Below, piece after piece: positions 9,601-20,281 of a stretch of 64,000 nucleotides of DNA. The first letter of the stretch is position 1, and each line of letters opens with the position of its first letter. A program made the translations under genes and the position numbers. This stretch comes from Glossina fuscipes (taxonomy: Eukaryota; Arthropoda; Insecta; Diptera; Glossinidae). The notes beneath the pieces were generated by a model. That model ran no database searches and was not told the origin of the DNA. It saw only the letters and a list, made by a program, of their open reading frames with translations. The stretch spans positions 950,921-1,014,920 of the forward strand of contig NW_023998453.1 of NCBI RefSeq assembly GCF_014805625.2. Reading direction: 5' to 3'.

Positions 9601-12600
9601 GGCTCTTCTACGCAAGGATAAGGATTATCCCATTCGGTTGGCGATAAACGGCCCAAAATAAAGAAGCACAGTGATACTCCTAAATAAGCTAAACCTAAAT
9701 AAATCCAAACTTCCTTCGAAAATGGATCCATAAATGAGAAAGTAGTGGGATTGCTTTTTTGCGGTTTCAGGTAAAGAATGCCTATACCTTGATAATTTAA
9801 GAAAAGTTAATGAAAAAATCTTGTGGCTTTTAAAAAACAACTTACCTAAATTCATAAATGGTATTGAAAAATCAATAACTTCTTCACGTTCCGAAGTGAT
9901 CGTTAAGTCGGTTACAGCTAAGTCAGCACGCTGCAATAATTTGTCTTAAAATTATTTTAATAGAGCCTTTTGTCATAGGGATGTCCGTCCCCTTCCCCTT
10001 CTTTGGTTTTTTGATTCCTCATATTCCTCATATTTGTTCTAGTCCGTCTTCCCTTTCTGTCAAAGTGTATTATTTTTTTAAGGCGCTTTGCCAAAATGTA
10101 CGGAAATTGTTTGAATGTTATTTCAAAATCGGATTGGTCCTGATAAGAAACCAATCTTGCCTTGTTTTGTGCAAATCTTCGCGTGCATCCCTTAATAATG
10201 TTATCTGCGTATAGGACACCTAAGAAGATGGAGCAAAAAAACGTATTCGGCTGACAAATAGAAAGCTGACAAAGGTGTTATTATTATTTTCGGGTTTGGG
10301 ACTTTCACTTTGCTGACTTTTTGCATGGGAGTTGAGAAATCAGGTCCTCTTCAATCCTCTTCATTGAAAACAGAATCGAGTAAGGGACATCCCTAGCAAG
10401 ATATCCTGCAATTTTTTTTTAATTCGAAAGTTTTTTTTTACTTTACCCCTTCAACCATTTCTTTTAACATGCCTGTGGTGACGTTTGTCGTCTTATTAAA
10501 TGAACCATAATCGTTACCACCATTAATAAAAGTGAAATTAAATCCCAATTTATCGGCTAATTCTTTAATCAAATCAATACCATAACCTTCATATTGACTA
10601 TTGCCATCCAATTTCTTGTGACTTTCTACTAAGCTGGCATAGGGTTTGTTCTAATAGAAATGTTCACATTAATGATTATATTTAATGCGAAATACAAGTA
10701 CAACTAACCGGCACCGCTATTAAAACTCGAAGTGTTTTATTTATCATTGAGTTGTCAACATTATCTGCTATAGGCTTCATTTGTATGGGACGTTCAAAGG
10801 TGAAATTTTTATGTTCTTGCCACGTGCCAACTTTTATCAAACCGGTTGGCTGCAATTCAATAATTTCGAATTGAGAACCTTTACGTATGGACCCTTCAAA
10901 ATAAATATGACCCGTTATTGTGTTTCGGTCAAGTAAAATCTGTAAAAAAAAAAGATGAGCAAAACATTAGGAATATAAAGAACATAACGAGAATTTTTCA
11001 TTTTTTAAAAATATATATATATAAATAATTTCCTAGATAGATCTGTGATTTTGGCAGATTTGGCTGAAAAGTGTCTTTGTTCCAAGGAAACAAAAAATCG
11101 CAAAGAAACCCCTCTCCAGAATGGAACCGTTACGACATTGTAAACGTGACGTTTGATTCAAATATTCCGGAAAAATTCAATAGATTTGCGATAGTTTTGA
11201 TTACTATATGTGTGATATATAATATAGAAAATAAAAATTGTTTTGTTTGACCTAAATGAGATTTCTCTATTTTCAGCGACCTCTATGATGCTGATGGCTT
11301 TATTATGAAGTAGATTTCCGTGAGTTCTATTACTTTAATGATTAGTCTGTCGTGAAGTTCAGATCTCCCATTATTTCCGATTTTTTATTGGACATCTTGA
11401 AATTTTTTTTATATATGTTGTAAAAAATTTGGAATTTTGACATAATACTTTTTTGATCAAGTAATACGTCTTTAGATTCATAAGAAAGTACATTTCTTTT
11501 CTCATCCCACATTCATTACATAAACTGGAACGCAAAGCCTGGTGGTGCTAAGGGAAAAAAATTCATGAATTAATTAATTATATAGCGACGCAGGTAAAAA
11601 TTTTTAACATTTCCAACCGTCACATGTATTTGTACACAATGGCTTCTTGTCATAGCCCGACGTGACGTATATGTGTACCATATATTTGTATCAGCTTAAA
11701 ATATCATCGACTGTGTGACTGTGGTTTTTCCAGGAGGAGTTGTTAGCGAACGGGTCAAGTACTCTGTCATCTTAACGGTTGCTTGGCAACCAAAGATCGC
11801 TTACATATAGGAAGAAAGTTTTTTTTTTTTTAAAACTATAAGGTGCTGAACGATTAAAAGAAATGAAACGAAATAATTGCATAACATGTTGCGCACATAG
11901 TTTCAATTTGCGTTTGTATATTGGACTTGAAGTGTGTATGCACTGTTAGATATAATCCGCCATAAAAATATTAGCAGGTTAGAAATAAATAAAGTTTTAT
12001 ATAAATATGGGGTTGTAAGTATTATATAAAGAACCTAATGAACTCAATTTTGAAGAGTGCTTTTCACGCTCGTAAGTTGAAAGCGATAAATGTGAAAATT
12101 GCTCTAACTTGAATAGGCTTACTAGAGATGACGTAAAGAAAGTTGTCGTCATCTGTTTCAACAAATATTTCTTGTGGGCGGATAAAGTTAGTGAGTAATT
12201 CTTACCGATCTCATGTAATTCTTAAAAGTTGTACCGTCCTCTAGTACATCAATTGAGAAATCTGAACAATTAAGTGCATGTGGCGCATAATGCAAATATT
12301 TTGTAGTTTCGGCGAATGCGACCACAGCATCGTAAGTTAAAGCCATTTCCATAGTGATGGGGCAAGAACCTTAAATACAAATCAGAAGAAGAATAAAAAA
12401 TAATTTCTTTGCAGAGAGAGAAAGAAATTTGAAAATTTTACCATTACGTATAATTTCGTGTTCAGTAGTTTCATCAAGATAACCTAAATTTTGCATAAGA
12501 TTTCGCACTTCACTTTGTTCGGCCGAAAACATACGCATACCCGTAATATTAGCTTCGCTATATTTGTATTCTTCTAAATCGAAGGTATGGAAATCCAAAT

Positions 12601-14155
12601 TTCCGATAATATATTTATAGTCTTCGTTCATAATGCCAACTTGTTGCGCCTTAGAAATGCATTTAAGAGATAATTAAAGTAAATTAGTTACGTTTTTCAC
12701 ACCATTTCTTTCACGTTCGGGTGTGCACTCCCTCTCTCTCTCTCTCTTTCTATATATTCCTGGCAATTTCTCAGAATAAAGTTGGACATCATCATTGATT
12801 AAATAGGCACTCCTTTTAGTTATCATCGTAGTATGAGGTTACATTGATAATTTTCGAAAAGCGAGTCAGAATAGTCAAAAACTAACCGGAGTATTCTGAA
12901 CCCCGTCACCGAGTCACAAACATCGTCAGCTTGTGGCCTATGGACTTTGCTTTATAACTAAATTGATATTCGAAAGTCTCAGTCACAAACTCCTCTCATT
13001 AACGACCGGCCGCAATGCCAGCCCATGTCTGTATGCCGTCAGAGTAAGATTCGAAAACGATTTGGCCATGTTAACGTGGCCGCACAACATCCGAAAAAAC
13101 TAGAAAATCCGAATATATAAAAATTTTAACATCCGATAGGCAACATTAGACGTTCCTTAAAAATATTTCTTGGAATTTCTGACTCTTTCTCGATCTTGAT
13201 CAGCCGACTGAAAAGCGGACATGTCTTTTTTAATGCCTTAGAACATTTGCGCAGAACGTACACCTATACATAAGCAAAAAAAAAGACCAGGACAGATCTT
13301 CATCATCCGCGAGTATCGTAAGCTCTTTGATGTACACGATTCAATATGACCTGAAAATTCTCGTCCACGCTTGCACATATAGGTAAGAGAGGGAAATTCA
13401 GAAAAAGCGAATACGGATATGTTTGAAAATTGTTTTTTTTTTATCATTTAAAGCTCTTGGAATGCTTACTTGTTTCAATAATTCTGCCACCGATTGTGTA
13501 GAGCCTACAATTAGGATGCGATTATCTACCGATTTACGTACTCTACGTAAAACTGATTTAAAATTTCCATTTAAATTTAAGTCATAATGAATGATATTAA
13601 TTACAGGTCCTGTCGTCACGTATAAGGACATCAATGCATCTAATATACTTAGAAATTCGGCTGAAAATAAAATGTTTCTTATTTAACCATTTATATAGAA
13701 TTATTTACGTTCTCACAATTCTCGTAAAGGTAAATAAATCGTGACCATTCAAATTGCTCTACAATAGCATGAATTGTTTTCGCAATATCTAAAGGATGAG
13801 GATGTAGATTGAAAGCGTCATAACGTCCACTAAGGTGTGAGTAAATGAATGGTATATCTTTGCTATCGCACATATGCATTAGATAGGATGCAGTATTTTC
13901 CGCAGAAGGAGCGAAAATTCCCCCTACGCCTAACTATATTCAGAAAAGTACTTACTTTACAGCATTGAAAACTTCTTTTTACTATTTCAGCTACCTTCGT
14001 CAACTTGCACAGTTGATTAATGCCTTGCATAATATTCCCGTAATCCATGGTTTCCTGATGGCCTCTTAGCGGTACAGTCAAATCGGAATTTACCACTTCG
14101 ATAGCATAATCAAAAGTACGACGTAAATAGTCTGCATTTAAATCGGAAATAAGAC
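5827..14155 (-). CDS. Kainate-type ionotropic glutamate receptor subunit, copy B (first exon not found)
   Basis: Paralogue of copy A, lying directly upstream of it in the same direction. Exons: 14155-13995, 13933-13717, 13660-13470, 12649-12442, 12369-12206, 10939-10709, 10650-10447, 9930-9846, 9787-9511, 9441-9240, 9179-8939, 8871-8759, 6233-6087 and 6015-5827 (stop). It carries the amino-terminal domain, S1 with the agonist Arg ([10 protein letters not shown]), pore loop ALLQQGSE, M3 [14 protein letters not shown]2 with [11 protein letters not shown]4 ([18 protein letters not shown]) and a 62-residue Ser/acidic tail ending in EKEE. Exon lengths 161, 164, 231, 204, 85, 277, 202 and 113 equal those of copy A. 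Exon 14155 opens with split-codon phase 1 after a weak acceptor, so a signal-peptide exon must lie upstream, but none convinced me between 14156 and 20281. Compared with A, its counterpart of A's 607-nt third exon is cut by two introns. Confidence 0.93.
6087..6233 (-). CDS. Receptor B exon carrying transmembrane segment M4
   Basis: Forty-nine codons between a strong acceptor (TTTTCAG) and donor (AAC|GTAAGT). The centre, [18 protein letters not shown], is the M4 helix typical of ionotropic receptors. It is preceded by the linker PLAFSNLEG, equivalent to the LGLSNVGG type of linker in GRIK subunits. It is followed by a cytoplasmic Arg/Lys anchor (VARKAQ). A 2.5-kb intron separates it from the end of S2 at 8759. 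Confidence 0.88.
6570..6690 (-). repeat. 5'-truncated SINE copy with expanded (ATT)n
   Basis: (ATT)n of about 37 bp, then AATTCTTAGACTAAA and CTAGCAACACAAGGCTATCG, matching the reverse complement of the SINE body and tail at 41600-41704. The tRNA-like head is missing. Confidence 0.7.
6749..6850 (-). repeat. 5'-truncated SINE copy
   Basis: (ATT)n, then TTTCGCCAGAGAAATAAATT and CTAAGACTAAACTCTTAAAA and GCATTAGCATCTAAGGC; the first block is an exact reverse complement of the 41517 copy. The homology stops after ATCGGC. It is the best-preserved truncated copy. Confidence 0.85.
10940..12205 (-). other. Receptor B intron in amino-terminal domain
   Basis: 1266 bp, donor TCG|GTAAGA, acceptor TTTTTACAG. 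AT-rich with a small (TA)n run near 11010-11025 and a poly-T run near 11820. The matching intron in A (3095-3168) is only 74 bp, so this one has grown by insertion. No coding content recognised. Confidence 0.6.
12650..13469 (-). other. Receptor B intron absent from receptor A
   Basis: 820 bp, donor CAA|GTAAGC, acceptor TTTCTAAG. It interrupts ...LLKQ / AQQVGI..., a join that is continuous in A ([10 protein letters not shown] at about 3595). It contains a CT microsatellite near 12730-12750 and a moderately GC-rich patch at 12900-13070. No gene content seen. Confidence 0.65.
13661..13716 (-). other. Small receptor B intron absent from receptor A
   Basis: 56-nt intron with donor AAT|T|GTGAGA and acceptor TTTTCAG, splitting a Ser codon in YENS-EFLSIL. 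Receptor A reads straight through at the same point ([10 protein letters not shown]). Choosing GTGAGA rather than the later GTAAAT is what restores both frame and homology. Confidence 0.75.
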
Positions 14156-14228
14156 CTATTTTTTAAGAGTAATTAATTGATTAATAGAGTAATTAGTAGA
14201 TTTTAGAAAATTCCACTCAACTATTTTT

Positions 14229-14460
14229 ATACCCATCACCGAAGGATATGGAGTGTATGCAAAGTATTTGCAACGGCTAGAAGGAAATTTCTGAGACCCC
14301 ACAAGGTGTACGTATTCTGTCCGTCTGTCCTCTTTGGGTAATGTCTGATGTAAGCATTCTCCTGGCCTTAAAAATGAGGATATCGGCGTAATAGTTCCTG
14401 CAGGCAGGCTGGTATTCAAGATCGACAAAATCGATTAAAGGACACTCCCACAGTATTGCG
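14229..14460 (+). repeat. Decayed dispersed repeat, TATACCC/TCCGTCTGTCC type
   Basis: Begins TTTTTATACCCATCACCGAA and reaches CTGTCCGTCTGTCC about 100 bp later. This order of blocks (TATACCC start, then ATGTCCGTCCGTCTGTC) is one I know from abundant repeats of calyptrate fly genomes. It is diverged and incomplete, and lies just upstream of receptor B's exon 2. Confidence 0.6.
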
Positions 14461-14689
14461 TAAACTGAAATCGCATCTGTCTTTCAAAAATTGGTTTTGT
14501 ACTCATTACCCATAAGCCACAGCAGATCAATGTACAAAAATTGAAATGTATATTTTACGGGCGAGGCTGTACCACAGGTAAAAATGGGTAAAATTGATTA
14601 TGTCTACTCGATATGATCAGTGTGTATGAAAGTTTAAATTATTATTTCAATACCTTTATAACGTGTATAAGCAAGTTTCATAAACCCCA

Positions 14690-14840
14690 TAAAGTATATA
14701 AATTCTTGGCCAGTTTGAAATTTGAAATGCACCTAAGCTTGTGTTCGTTTCTCCATTTGTTCGTCTGCCCGACTGCGTAGCGTCCGTGGTACACATTCTT
14801 CCGTTCGCAAAAACGAAACGAAACGATGTCGCCTACAAGT
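14690..14840 (+). repeat. Second decayed copy of the same dispersed repeat family
   Basis: Contains CCCCATAAAGTATATAAATT followed, about 70 bp on, by TTCGTCTGCCCGACTGCGT, the middle portion of the family represented at 14229. It is more diverged. Confidence 0.5.
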
Positions 14841-16973
14841 GGCAAAACAATTCAGCAGTCATCCGAACCGGTCAAAGGACAATCCTATAATGCCCATATA
14901 TCTATGCGACGCAACACCAACTGTGATGAATACCTTCGCTTTCTGTGTTTTTTACTTCTGACTCATAAAGTGCAACACATAGAGTATAAAAATGTACTCT
15001 TTGTTCTTTTTTTAGTCTGTTTTAAGACAACGGTGAGGGATATAAAAAATTCGGCCGCAACCGAATATAATTTCCCGACTTGTTTTAACTGTTTTCATTT
15101 ACCCAAATGTATGTTATTTAATGTGCCATCGTAACCGTTTAAAGGGTAAAAAGCTTTCACGCCATTGTTTATTGAAATCCTTTCTATCAAAAATATTATG
15201 AAAATTTTCAAAAACATAATTTTCTATTTTTAAAACTTGCAAAAAAAAAAAAAAAGAATTAGTAAAAAACAAGCAAATTGACTTTTTCTATGACACTTTT
15301 TCCCGTGTTTGCGTTCGTTACGCTCTTCGCCCTCACGACTTACTAATAATTGCCGGTTTTCTCTTAATTGAAGAACTTTTCTTTTTCGTAAAAGTTTTGG
15401 AAATTTCCACATCAATTCACTTTTCCTTAACATCGTGTAATTTTCGCTCTCTATATATATAAGTTAAATGCCTTTGTAGGCTAAGAACATATGAGCTTTA
15501 TTTTTCTCTTCGCAGTACTTGGGAAGCCCAGAGAATATGTATAAATTTGTGAGTCGCGGTGTTGTCGTACATCTATATTTTTGTTCGCCTGTCCGCTGAT
15601 CATGTTTGGAACTCTTAGGGTATAAAAAAGTTGATTGCTGCACAAAGACTATATAAAAAGCTTAATGGACAAGAATATCAAAATATTCGTCTCAATACTT
15701 TATACTATATATCTACATCCGTCGTTCGTACAAATATTTACTAATATGCTGAGAATAGTTCGCAGATCTATTTATTAAAAAGCTTTTACGAATTATATAT
15801 ATTTTGCTCGAATTATTCGAATTACTTCTTTGAAAAAGGAATTCGACAGACATCAAGGTCTTGATTTTGCTTAAGATTTTGAATCGATTTAACTATACTT
15901 ATCCGTTTATCATCTCACGGACGCAAAAAGTGAAGTAGAACATGTATGATCTTAATTAAGCTCTTAGAACATATTTCAAAACAAATATGATGCGCTCAGG
16001 CACAATAATGTTTAAAATAAAAATATTGAAAAAAGGTTTCAAATATGAAAATTTTCAAACATTGTTGTCAACAACTTCCGAGTTACACTAGATGTTGATC
16101 TTAAAGTTCATAGATTCAATGCATCAACAGCTTTGATTGTTCACTTAATAGGTTCACAACGATCAAAAAGCTTTGTTAAGCGTCGTCCAGGGCGAAGATA
16201 GTACGATTGTAAAATTTAAAATCCTTTCATCATTCGCGTAATACGTCTGATATTGTTGAAAAGCTTTTTGATAATTGAGAATACGGAATGGTGATGAAAG
16301 TGTACTTACTGACGTGATGTGGGAAAGTTTTATAAAAAAAGTTATACGAACATTGTATGCGCAAATGATATCCGTCATCTGTTTGTAGTGTGCCTACAAT
16401 CTAAACGCTACGTGATTGCTTAGAAGAAGAAACAGCCGAATAAATCTTATCGTATGTCTCTTGATGTGTTTTTTGGTTCAATCTGCAGCTCATAGTCTTA
16501 TGATAATTAGACGAAATTCGGAGGGTAAATCCTGTTGAAAATAGGTGCAATCGGTCTATTTTTGTAGCGACTGCCCATGTATCGCTATCGTTATATGAAA
16601 CAAATTTTGTATTTTCAATATTTTTCGGGTGAAAAGTAGAAAATTTCAAAAAAAGGGGACCATTTATTGACCTTCCCCTCCCTTCTCTGACCCTTCCATA
16701 TAAAAACAAGTGATTTGAGATTGCAATTTACTGCATCAAAATTGGTGTACATATATATAAATGTCTATTTTTCGGGCCACTACGGAATACATGACAGTAA
16801 TGTGTGATTTTTGACATTTCATGTGTGATGGACTCTTAATAGGCATTACGGGGCTCGAACGAAGTGCAGTGAGTTTAAATAAGTAAACATGGATTCCAAA
16901 CGTTTTCTGTGAGATAACAGTGGATTCTAGGGAGAGATAGTGAATTGTAAAAGGTGGCGGAAGACGGTGAAGT

Positions 16974-17420
16974 GGAATATAATAAGTAATGATGGATTCT
17001 AATGGGTCGGAAATCAGTCTACCGCGCGCCGACCAATTCTGTTTGGAATCCGTGGATATTATTATATCGCCGCGGAATATATACTAAGTAATGGATTCTA
17101 ATGAGTGAAGACGAGTTTAATACGCAGTGATTTATTCCGTACGGAACACGTGCATTCTAATAGGTGGTGGTCTATTCTGATGATTTTGAATACTAGCGGA
17201 ATATAATAAGTAATGATGGTTTCTAATGGGTAGAGGATAAGTCTACTGCACGCCGATCAAGTCCGTGTGGAATCCGTGGATTCTAATAGATCGCAGCGGA
17301 ATATATAGTAAATAATGGATGCTAATGAGTGAAGACGGGTTTAATACGTAGTGATTTATTCCGTATGGAACACGCGTACGCTAATAGGTAGCGGGCTATT
17401 TTGCACGGAAGTGGTGGACT
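16974..17420 (+). repeat. Diverged tandem repeat, 224-bp period, two units
   Basis: GGAATATAATAAGTAATGAT occurs at 16974 and again at 17198, and the following 220 bases correspond block by block (TCTAATGGGT, GTCTACYGCRCGCCGA, GGAATCCGTGGAT, GAGTGAAGACG, GTGATTTATTCCGTA, GAACACG). Inside each unit a shorter word, GGATTCTAATRGGT-like, recurs every 40-100 bp, and a related copy lies at 16919. The local GC content is above that of the flanks. No frame stays open, so this is satellite-like rather than coding. Confidence 0.8.
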
Positions 17421-18789
17421 CCGACGGGAGAGAGGAAGTGATAGGAATAGGGGAGAAACTGTACGAAGTGGTTTAATTTTCTTAAATTAAAATATACTTT
17501 AAAATTTATCTTAAACAATTTTTGGTATCACAAAATATATTTTATTTTTTGTATTGATTTTCATTTTAATATTAAAAATAACATTAATAATTAATATGTT
17601 TCATTATAATTCATACATGAATTATTCTTTTGCTTCAAAGGAATATAAATATGAAAATAAACTTTGCAATACTGGCGTACATTTGTAGAGTTATAATTTT
17701 TAAAATTAAAAAAAAAAAAAAAATTTGTAAAAAATAAATTTAACTTTGGGATGTTTGAGACGATACTGCATAGGTAGACATCCTCTGGCGATTCTTATAA
17801 TACTAAAGCTGAGAGAAAAAAAGAAGGAGAAAAAGAAAAAAAAGAGTCTATTGTAAGGGATAAGCGTTTCGAAATTTTGAATTCCCTTCACTTTACGAGT
17901 TTCGTTTTTAATAATTGTGTGCTTATGAATTATCTATTGTGCAATGGTAAGGGTTAACATATAAGAAAAAGCAAATGTTGTATTTATTTTATATCTATCC
18001 GCAAGTCGACTAAAGAAAATAATTTTTCCTTAACAAAGAACTCTTAGCTACTTTTCAATTTCAATCTATTTCCTCCACAGATAGAGGCTGAGAAAATCGA
18101 AAATCGATGAAAATTTTATTTTATGAATTAAACTGCAGGCATCTATGCCGACGGCTGAGTATGATGAGGATGTGACGATAAGTACGAATATAAGTAATAA
18201 AAACATTTACGAACTATCTTGTGGGAACTCTGTTAAGTGTTTAGGGTAAGGCTGAGCAATATTTAGAAGCCTCCTCCGTTCAAATTAGGAAAGATATTTT
18301 CACAAGATTGTAAACGAATATATACTTCGAACGAAGTAAAGAAAATTAAGTTCTGGTATTCCTCATAAGCTTTTGAAATTTGGTACGACTATGCGAAAAT
18401 ATTCAAATTTGAGACTCTAGCGCGGGAAATTTAAAAAAAAAAGTCAACGCTTTTACCCTAAACAAAAAATAAATAAAATTTCGATATTCTTTTTGGGGCA
18501 TTGGGTGGGCATTTTTTTTTCTATTTTTGTGCTTGCAGACCATGCACATGTGGAAATTTTTATCATTGTAACATTTAGTTATGAGAAAAGTAACAGTTTA
18601 ATAGGAAAACGCAGCTTTTTTCTTTTCCTTTGATCCAGTGAATTAATCTTTAATATCCACCTTCAAATTTGGAGTGGATATCTTGTAAAGCTGAGCAAAT
18701 ATATTGTTTATAGGGTCTCTGAAGCCTCAAAATGAATTTAATCTTAACTTCTGGTTGGTGAATATGATGATATTGTAATATTTCCCCGG

Positions 18790-18990
18790 TCTCGCATGAA
18801 GCATATTCGCCCTCTTTTTATTTTTGTATTTGATGGTATTGGTAGAAGGAATGGACAAACCGTTTGCAGAACGTCTAGAGGTACTTGTACATCCCGTAGA
18901 TTCAGAAACGTTATCGGAATCGATTCAAAATCATTATCAGTGTCGATGCCCATCTGTCCGTCTTATGTCTGTCTAGATATATTTGCGTTT
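18790..18990 (+). repeat. Dispersed repeat remnant with CTGTCCGTCTTATGTCTGTC core
   Basis: The core at 18954-18973 and the preceding 150 bp resemble the TCCGTC family at 14229 and 33280. Open frames through it are probably a by-product of the repeat. Confidence 0.45.
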
Positions 18991-19890
18991 AATTTACAGC
19001 ACACAACTTTTAGGATACTTTGATGAAATTCGCTGCTCTGATATATTTTTGCTCAAAGATGAATGGGTGTTGAAAATGACTTTGAACCGGACCATTTTCA
19101 TTCATTTCCCCTCAAACAATTATATGAAGACAATTTGCAATAGTTAATATATCTGAGGTGAGGAACGCAATTTCAACATGTAAGAATTGAAACGGTTTAG
19201 AATCTTACTCTGACCTAGAAAAGATATCTTTCAAACCTTTTCTGATTTATTTCCTATGCGCTGTGGCATAGGCAAATTGACAAATTCGTATGTTTCGATG
19301 ATGATGGTCGCTCGAGAAAATATTTCTCCAAAGACATTATTATGTGTATTATAAAATAAATGAATTTATCTAAATTGCGCCATGCGATGCATTTTTTCCC
19401 CACTTCTGAATTAACTTTCCGACTACTCTAATAAGAATAACACTAACATAACACTAATGACAACAATTGGTATGCATGCGCGAATAGTAATAGCATTGAT
19501 TCTATGATATAAGTTTTGTTGCCCTGTTTGTGCATTCAACTGCGTAATGCAATTCATCAATGAAAACAATGAAATGATTGCTAAAGCAGAATGCGTGCCA
19601 TTTTACTGCGTCCATAAGTGTGTGGCGTACGAAAGTATTTGTAAAACGTTAGAGCATTAATTTAGAAAAAAAAAAACATGATAAATAAATTGATCAATAA
19701 AAATGAAATGAAAAAAAAAAAGAAAAAAAGAAGAGTTTATGTCGCGAACAAGTTACTGCCAGTAGATGCGTGCATACGAAATAAGATAACATATTAAATG
19801 AATGATGAATTCTCTAGATGTCGTTGTTGTTGAGAGCAATGAGTTAGATAGTGGTGGTCTATAAATTTCAATATTTATGTTTACTATTCA

Positions 19891-19941
19891 TATATGTATG
19901 TATGTACGTATGTATGTATGTATGTATGTATGTATGTATGT
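19891..19941 (+). repeat. (TATG)n microsatellite
   Basis: About twelve TATG units with one C substitution. Confidence 0.95.
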
Positions 19942-20211
19942 GCGCAAAATTCGACATTTAAACATTTTTTATACGGGTAAAGAATATTATACGTACTTGC
20001 ATTTAAAATGGCTTATACCGGACAGTGTTTTATACTTTCCCGTCGACTGTTGTAGTTGTGATAGTTGTTGTTGCGTAGTAGCGCAATATTAATATCAATG
20101 GAACAACAAGAGTAGCGTAATTGAAATAGTTGTTATGTTATAATAAATAGTCAATTAAATGAATGTCGTTGCAGTTTAAACGATTCTTCATTTATAGTCC
20201 TTTATCATAGC

Positions 20212-20245
20212 TCTTCTTCTTCTTCTTCTTCTTATTATTATTATC
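20212..20245 (+). repeat. (CTT)n/(ATT)n compound microsatellite
   Basis: CTTCTT units pass into ATTATT, 37 bp beyond the neprilysin-family stop codon, so they lie in its likely 3' UTR. Confidence 0.9.
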
Positions 20246-20281
20246 AGGTATAGTATGATTTAGTTTTTTTTTCTATTTGAT

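Larger units (their letters stand above)
14156..16973. other. Region upstream of receptor B exon 2, repeat-rich
   Basis: Should contain receptor B's first intron and perhaps its signal-peptide exon, but none was identified. It includes decayed dispersed repeats at 14229-14460 and 14690-14840, and another TCGCCTGTCCG core near 15583. A minus-strand stretch at 15230-15433 opens MLRKSELMWKFPKLL and one at 16401-16709 opens MFLYGRVREGRG; both are unrecognised and likely chance or repeat-derived. Confidence 0.5.
17421..20281. other. Intergenic, downstream of the neprilysin-family gene
   Basis: AT-rich with poly-A runs (about 17708 and 19664-19724), a dispersed-repeat remnant at 18790-18990, a TATG microsatellite at 19891-19941 and a CTT/ATT run at 20212-20245. 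It should include the peptidase's 3' UTR; no AATAAA was seen close after its stop. No coding exon was supported. Confidence 0.6.

Noticed and set aside
9981..10214. Plus-strand frame in receptor B intron
   Set aside because: Repeat-like composition, no homologue recognised, and it lies in an intron defined by strong splice sites and homology to copy A.
14500..14615. Hydrophobic frame ending in a G|GT donor, a candidate first exon for receptor B
   Set aside because: Reading it in the required phase gives FLYIDLLWLMG, but there is no suitable start codon before the upstream stop.
16320..16378. Minus-strand ATG frame followed by GTAAGTAC, another candidate first exon for receptor B
   Set aside because: The donor is in phase 0, whereas the exon at 14155 needs phase 1, and the peptide is a poor signal sequence.
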